This document shows positions 60,811 through 64,000 of a stretch of 64,000 nucleotides of DNA, in pieces. A program made the position numbers and the translations under genes. The DNA lies in contig JAHJCO010000046.1 in the NCBI GenBank assembly GCA_018831265.1, forward strand, positions 1-64,000, in the 5' to 3' direction. This stretch comes from Actinomycetota bacterium (lineage in GTDB: Bacteria; Actinomycetota; Geothermincolia; Fen-727; Anoxymicrobiaceae). A model generated the notes under the pieces. It did not search any database and was not told where the DNA came from. It was given only the letters and a program-made list of their open reading frames with translations. How positions within the stretch are numbered: position 1 is the stretch's first letter; every line of letters begins with the position of its first letter.

Positions 60811-60877
60811 ATGGAGGTATAATCCTGGAGAGAAACGGTATTGATTCGTAGTGAGCGTACAGCTCGAGGCGGTAGAA

Positions 60878-61096
60878 ATGAAGACATTCACGGCGTACGT
60901 GGAGCACGATCCGGAGACCGGACTGTATGTGGGAATAGTTCCGGGGATACCCGGTGCGCACACACAGGGCTCTTCCCTCGATGAACTTCACGATAACCTC
61001 AAAGAAGTCCTGACACTCTGCCTCGAGGAGTATGAGGGCTCGACAGACGATCTACCAAGGTTCATCGGGCTCCAGCAGATAGAGGTAGCAGTTTGA
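60878..61096 (+). CDS. hicB: HicB-family antitoxin
   Basis: 72 residues: TFTAYVEHDPETGLYVGIVP, GIPGAHTQGSSLDELHDNLK and EVLTLCLEEY are the classic HicB partial-RNaseH-fold motifs. ATG 60878 is preferred; a GTG at 60851 lacks a ribosome binding site. TATAAT lies at 60818-60823. The stop overlaps the TTG of hicA. It binds and inhibits HicA and probably represses the operon. It lacks a long DNA-binding tail. Confidence 0.88.
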   Translation: MKTFTAYVEHDPETGLYVGIVPGIPGAHTQGSSLDELHDNLKEVLTLCLEEYEGSTDDLPRFIGLQQIEVAV

Positions 61097-61326
61097 CCCG
61101 TTTGCCCATCGTCAGTTCCAAAACGATGGACAGGTTGCTGCGGAAGTTGGGATTCGCATCGGTTCGACAAAAGGGCAGCCACGTCTTCTACCGCCATCCC
61201 GACGGCAGGACAACAACCCTCCCGAGCCATCCAGGTCGAGACCTTGCTCGGCCCCTGCTAAGAGAAGTCCTGCGCGAGATAGAGCTGTCCGTCGAGCAGT
61301 TCAATACGGAACTCGAGAACCTCTGA
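61093..61326 (+). CDS. hicA: HicA-family toxin
   Basis: 77 residues from TTG 61093, overlapping the hicB stop (TTTGA). KTMDRLLRKLGFASVRQKGS-HVFYRHPDGR contains the catalytic His of the dsRBD-like fold (G-S-H), followed by TLPSHPGRDLARPLLREVL. HicA cleaves mRNA independently of the ribosome. The order antitoxin-toxin is the reverse of E. coli hicAB but common elsewhere. Confidence 0.9.
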   Translation: MTRLPIVSSKTMDRLLRKLGFASVRQKGSHVFYRHPDGRTTTLPSHPGRDLARPLLREVLREIELSVEQFNTELENL

Positions 61327-61401
61327 TCTGAGGACGATAACCCTCCTGAAGCGGTCCTCAAAACGTTTGAGTGCTTCGGAGAAAGGAAGGAGGCGAAGTA
61401 G

Positions 61402-61815
61402 ATGGATGCCATACTACTCCTCTGCGACTATGCCGAAGCGATCAACGGGAAGCTGTACATCATGGGAGGCGGTTGGACATCGTGTCCGCCCGGTCCGCGG
61501 CTGATGGCTGTCGCAATCCGTGTCAACGTTCCCTGGTCGGAGACGAACCTGAAGCACCAGCTTGCATTGTTCCTGCAGGACGCCGACGGCAACCAGGTGG
61601 AGCTTGGAGAACCGCCGCAGCCGGTCAAGAAGACGGCCGACTTCGAGGTCGGAAGGCCGCCGGGGATCCCCCAGGGAACCGAGCTGGATTTCACCGCCGT
61701 GTTCGGTTTCATCAACCTGCTGCTGCAACCCGATACGGGATACCGCTGGCAGCTCGAGATAAACGGCGATCCCTCGGGACATGCTTCTTTCAGAACGCGT
61801 CCCGGCCAGGCCTGA
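61402..61815 (+). CDS. DUF6941-family protein
   Basis: 137 residues starting MDAILLLCDYAEAINGKLYI and followed by MGGGWTSC, the N-terminal signature of this family, then a beta-rich C-terminal domain (HASFRT at the end). ATG with GGAAGGAGG upstream. Function unknown; members are widespread in actinobacteria as single genes. It is convergent with the MNT gene, with only three bases between the stops. Confidence 0.8.
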   Translation: MDAILLLCDYAEAINGKLYIMGGGWTSCPPGPRLMAVAIRVNVPWSETNLKHQLALFLQDADGNQVELGEPPQPVKKTADFEVGRPPGIPQGTELDFTAVFGFINLLLQPDTGYRWQLEINGDPSGHASFRTRPGQA

Positions 61816-61818
61816 GCG

Positions 61819-62169
61819 TCAAGGCGCCGGGTCGCGCGAGAAAAGGAGTCTCCCCGTCTCGAGGGCGCGTCGAACGAACTGGTTGCCCTCGTTCAGCATC
61901 GTCTCCAGTTCATCCTCGGTGTAGGGGAAGATGTCAACTCCGACCGGGAACCGATCGGGCGCATAGAAAGCGGTTCTGTCGAGGAATCGCCGGTCAGACT
62001 CCGACAACACGATGAACAGGTCGATGTCGCTGGACGGCAGCGGGATGCCCCGCTCATACGAGCCGAAGAGCAGTATTCGCTGGATTTCCGGGTGCATTTC
62101 CGCAAGCTCGGCCGTGAATAGTGCCAGGGCTTCCAGGACCGCTTCCCTGTCAAGATATTCTATCTTCAC
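61819..62169 (-). CDS. MNT minimal nucleotidyltransferase
   Basis: 116 residues from GTG 62169. RILLFGSYERGIPLPSSDID-LFIVL holds the GS and D-x-D metal-binding motifs, and VGVDIFPYTEDELE the third acid. It overlaps the end of the HEPN gene by 20 bases. In MNT/HEPN pairs it modifies the HEPN partner. Because the HEPN gene upstream carries a stop codon in frame, this enzyme may be orphaned or the whole pair may be decaying. Confidence 0.83.
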   Translation of the reverse strand: MKIEYLDREAVLEALALFTAELAEMHPEIQRILLFGSYERGIPLPSSDIDLFIVLSESDRRFLDRTAFYAPDRFPVGVDIFPYTEDELETMLNEGNQFVRRALETGRLLFSRDPAP

Positions 62170-62536
62170 AGAACTCGATGACCGCTTTTCCATTCTCGAT
62201 CGCTTTCTCCGCTTCTCCCCTGGTGTAGTAATCCATCGGGGCCCCCTCCGGTACCGAGTTCGGGTACCTCGGTGGGATGTAATGCTTGTCGAGTTCCTTG
62301 CCCTTCTCGATGAGCTCCTCGCCGGCGCCGGGGTCCGACAGGCCCCGCAGCAGCGCACTCACCGAGTGTCCCCAGGTGTCCGCCCCGAGTTTCTACAGCA
62401 GCGCTTTTACCGCTTTTTCGGCGGCCTGTTGCGCCGCGAAGCAGGCCCACTCGTAGTCCTCGCTTTCCAGCGAGTTACGCGCATGACGCAAGTCGCGTCG
62501 CGCCTGCCTCATCCAATCCTCATACCTGGCACCCAC
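62150..62536 (-). pseudogene. HEPN gene with an in-frame amber codon
   Basis: GTG 62536 (GAGGAG upstream) starts a HEPN frame: ARYEDWMRQARRDLRHARNS, CFAAQQAAEKAVKALL, then TAG (62393-62395), and in the same frame KLGADTWGHSVSALLRGL and on to a stop at 62150. Both sides fit one continuous HEPN protein of 128 residues, in which this codon is normally Gln (CAG to TAG is a single change). The MNT partner follows with overlap. Either a recent pseudogene, a sequencing error, or amber read-through. Confidence 0.75.
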
Positions 62537-62600
62537 GTATACTCCTCGGAAGTCTGGTGACAATTGTAGCATCCTGGGAGTTCTACAGCGCCGGGGCGCC

Positions 62601-63287
62601 ATGATCCCTCTGGCTTTTCAAGGAGGCACCGCGCTCCGCTTCCTCTACGCCAGCGCCCGTTACTCGGAGGATCTCGACTTCTCCCTGGAGGGAAAGCGGA
62701 ACGGGTACGACTTCCGAGGGTATCTCGCCGCCATCCGGGGACAGTTCGCCGCGGAGGGGTACGCGGTCGAGGTCAACGTCAATGACAGGAAGGTCGTTCA
62801 CAGCGCCTTCGTACGATTTCCGGGTCTGCCCGGCGAGCTGGGTCTTTCACCGGATCTACGGCAGGGGCTCTCGATCAAGCTGGAGGTGGACACCAATCCT
62901 CCAGCGGGTGCCATACTCGCCACCACGGTAGTCCGCCGTTACATCCCGTTGCGCCTGCAGCACTACGACCAGGCGTCGCTACTGGCCGGCAAGCTGCACG
63001 CGGTACTGCAGCGACCATACTTGAAGGGTCGCGACGTCTACGACCTGGTCTGGTACCTGAGCGAAGCCTCGTGGCCGCAGCCGAACCTGGAACTGCTGAA
63101 CAACGCCCTGGGCCGGACGGGCTGGGAGGGACGTCCCCTCACCCGGAGGAGCTGGCGGCGCGCGGTAAAGGAGAAGCTCGAAAGCGTCGATTGTAAAGGG
63201 GTAGAGGACGACGTCAGACCCTTCCTCGCCCCGGGAGCCGACACGTTTCCCCTGAACAGGGAAGATCTCATGCGGCTTCTTGGTTGA
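62601..63287 (+). CDS. AbiEii-type nucleotidyltransferase
   Basis: 228 residues. AFQGGTALRFLYASARYSED-LDFS has the GG and D-x-D motifs of the AbiEii/DUF1814 family, and later AGKLHAVLQRPYLKGRDVYD the K/RD block. The family normally has 30 or more residues before the GG motif; here only seven follow ATG 62601, though the frame is open upstream (ILGVLQRRGA) without a start codon. It may be 5'-truncated. No AbiEi-type antitoxin gene is next to it. It diverges from the HEPN/MNT pair. Confidence 0.75.
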   Translation: MIPLAFQGGTALRFLYASARYSEDLDFSLEGKRNGYDFRGYLAAIRGQFAAEGYAVEVNVNDRKVVHSAFVRFPGLPGELGLSPDLRQGLSIKLEVDTNPPAGAILATTVVRRYIPLRLQHYDQASLLAGKLHAVLQRPYLKGRDVYDLVWYLSEASWPQPNLELLNNALGRTGWEGRPLTRRSWRRAVKEKLESVDCKGVEDDVRPFLAPGADTFPLNREDLMRLLG

Positions 63288-63303
63288 TGAAAGGAGCATG
63301 GAC

Positions 63304-64000
63304 ATGGGGTTCATCCGGCGCAGGACGTTCGACACGGTGCTGTTCGGGCTGCGGTTCAAGGACCACTTTGCCAGGCGGACCAACAACAGGGTCTTGGCTG
63401 CCATCGGACGGCGGATCGTGGACCCCGCGGACGTAACCCTGACCTACGTCCCGGTGAACGCCGACATCGAGCTGCCGCCGGGGACCGTCGCGCCCGTCCG
63501 GGTGGTCGAGCACTTCCTGGAGAACGCCTCCTACCACGTGTCGCTCAACTTCTGCCCCTGCCGGCGGGAGATCAAGTGCGAGGAGTACCCCCGCGAGTTC
63601 GGCTGCACCTTCATCGGTGAGGGCGCGCGCCAGATCGACCCGAATCTCGGCAGACACATCAGCCGCGAGGAGGCGCTCGACAAGCTCAGGGAGTCCAACG
63701 AGATGGGGCTGGTCTCCGTCCTGGGGAGGTTCAAGGGGGATGCCCTGGCCCTCGGTGTGAAGGACGACGCGCGGCTCATGACCATCTGCCACTGCTGCCC
63801 GTGCTGCTGCGTCACCACCAGCATCCACCTGGCGAGCCCCGAGACGAGGGACGTCCTGGTCCGCCTCGAGGGGGTAAGTGTCAGCGTGAGCGACGGGTGC
63901 ACCGGCTGCGGCGCGTGCGTGAAGGCGTGCGTCTTCCGCCAGATAGAGCTCGTGGACGGCATGGCCGTCATCGGCCCGGAGTGCAAGGGCTGCGGCCGCT
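63304..64000 (+). CDS. ferredoxin-domain protein with Cys-rich centre, 3' end outside the window
   Basis: At least 232 residues, ATG 63304 with AAAGGAG seven bases upstream. The N-terminal part has FCPCRREIKCEEYPREFGCT, then ICHCCPCCC near 160, an unusual Cys cluster, and then a 2[4Fe-4S]-type ferredoxin segment CTGCGACVKACVF with the second cluster starting CKGCG at the window edge. It probably takes part in anaerobic electron transfer. Similar proteins (4Fe-4S binding protein with DUF362-like N-terminus) occur in anaerobes. The gene continues beyond base 64000. Confidence 0.8.
   Translation, partial: MGFIRRRTFDTVLFGLRFKDHFARRTNNRVLAAIGRRIVDPADVTLTYVPVNADIELPPGTVAPVRVVEHFLENASYHVSLNFCPCRREIKCEEYPREFGCTFIGEGARQIDPNLGRHISREEALDKLRESNEMGLVSVLGRFKGDALALGVKDDARLMTICHCCPCCCVTTSIHLASPETRDVLVRLEGVSVSVSDGCTGCGACVKACVFRQIELVDGMAVIGPECKGCGR

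Overview
This is a GC-rich chromosomal segment from a bacterium, most likely an uncultured actinobacterial lineage. The main hints are a housekeeping sigma factor of the SigA type, frequent TTG and GTG starts with clear GGAGG-type ribosome binding sites, and very large secreted proteins built from a repeated YFAEGTTR / ERPMYFNY module that I associate with deep-branching, anaerobic Actinobacteriota. No rRNA or tRNA gene fixes the taxonomy, so the assignment is inference. The window opens inside an alpha/beta-hydrolase and closes inside a ferredoxin-domain protein.

Layout. 1-13.1 kb: hydrolase, transglutaminase-like lipoprotein, a RAYT (REP-associated tyrosine transposase) with its repeats, a GH4 glycosidase, a CHASE2 adenylate cyclase, a 1.2k-residue surface protein and a purple-acid-phosphatase-like lipoprotein. 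13.2-21.7 kb: accessory ground with two PIN toxin-antitoxin pairs, an AbiE pair, a degenerate M48-like membrane protein, a lipase-like protein with Cys in the nucleophile elbow, an RRM protein with a striking leader, a double HNH protein, PlsC and a Cys-rich micro-protein. 22-26.7 kb: a minus-strand MaoC / CrtC-like / HEAT group and an MNT-HEPN pair with a decayed neighbour. 26.7-36 kb: two divergent giant surface proteins, a TetR regulator and a calcium-binding-type secreted protein. 36.2-45.2 kb: RecQ, MqsRA with an extra DNA-binding domain, a UvrD-nuclease and a DUF4143 ATPase. 45.4-49.8 kb: a TetR-controlled catabolic cluster (acyl-CoA dehydrogenase, DapA-like lyase, SCP2-like protein, SDR). 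50-57 kb: metallophosphoesterase, GreA and a three-gene envelope operon. 57.2-64 kb: sigA, a second RRM gene, a thioredoxin-like gene with an in-frame UGA, an O-methyltransferase, HicBA, a broken HEPN/MNT pair, AbiEii and the ferredoxin protein.

Best leads. (1) The two RRM genes, about 39 kb apart and on opposite strands, share the same leader: extended -10, a TTCTTAGG box, and a CCCGAG/CTCGGG hairpin followed by seven T just before the ribosome binding site. This looks like a transcription attenuator that RRM proteins could control. (2) The gene at 59102-59668 carries an in-frame TGA exactly where a thioredoxin fold needs its first active-site Cys (U-K-T-C, cis-Pro further on), with a SECIS-like hairpin behind it, so it is probably a selenoprotein. 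(3) A 167-bp element with complementary ends recurs at gene 3' ends. One copy begins inside the 3' end of the RAYT gene. The outer stem sequence differs between copies, but every difference is compensated on the other arm.

Toxin-antitoxin and nucleotidyltransferase/HEPN modules are unusually dense (at least eight loci, some decayed), and REP-type hairpins sit at many gene ends. Both fit a genome shaped by small selfish modules rather than by large phages or insertion sequences; no CRISPR array, prophage or full-size IS was seen.
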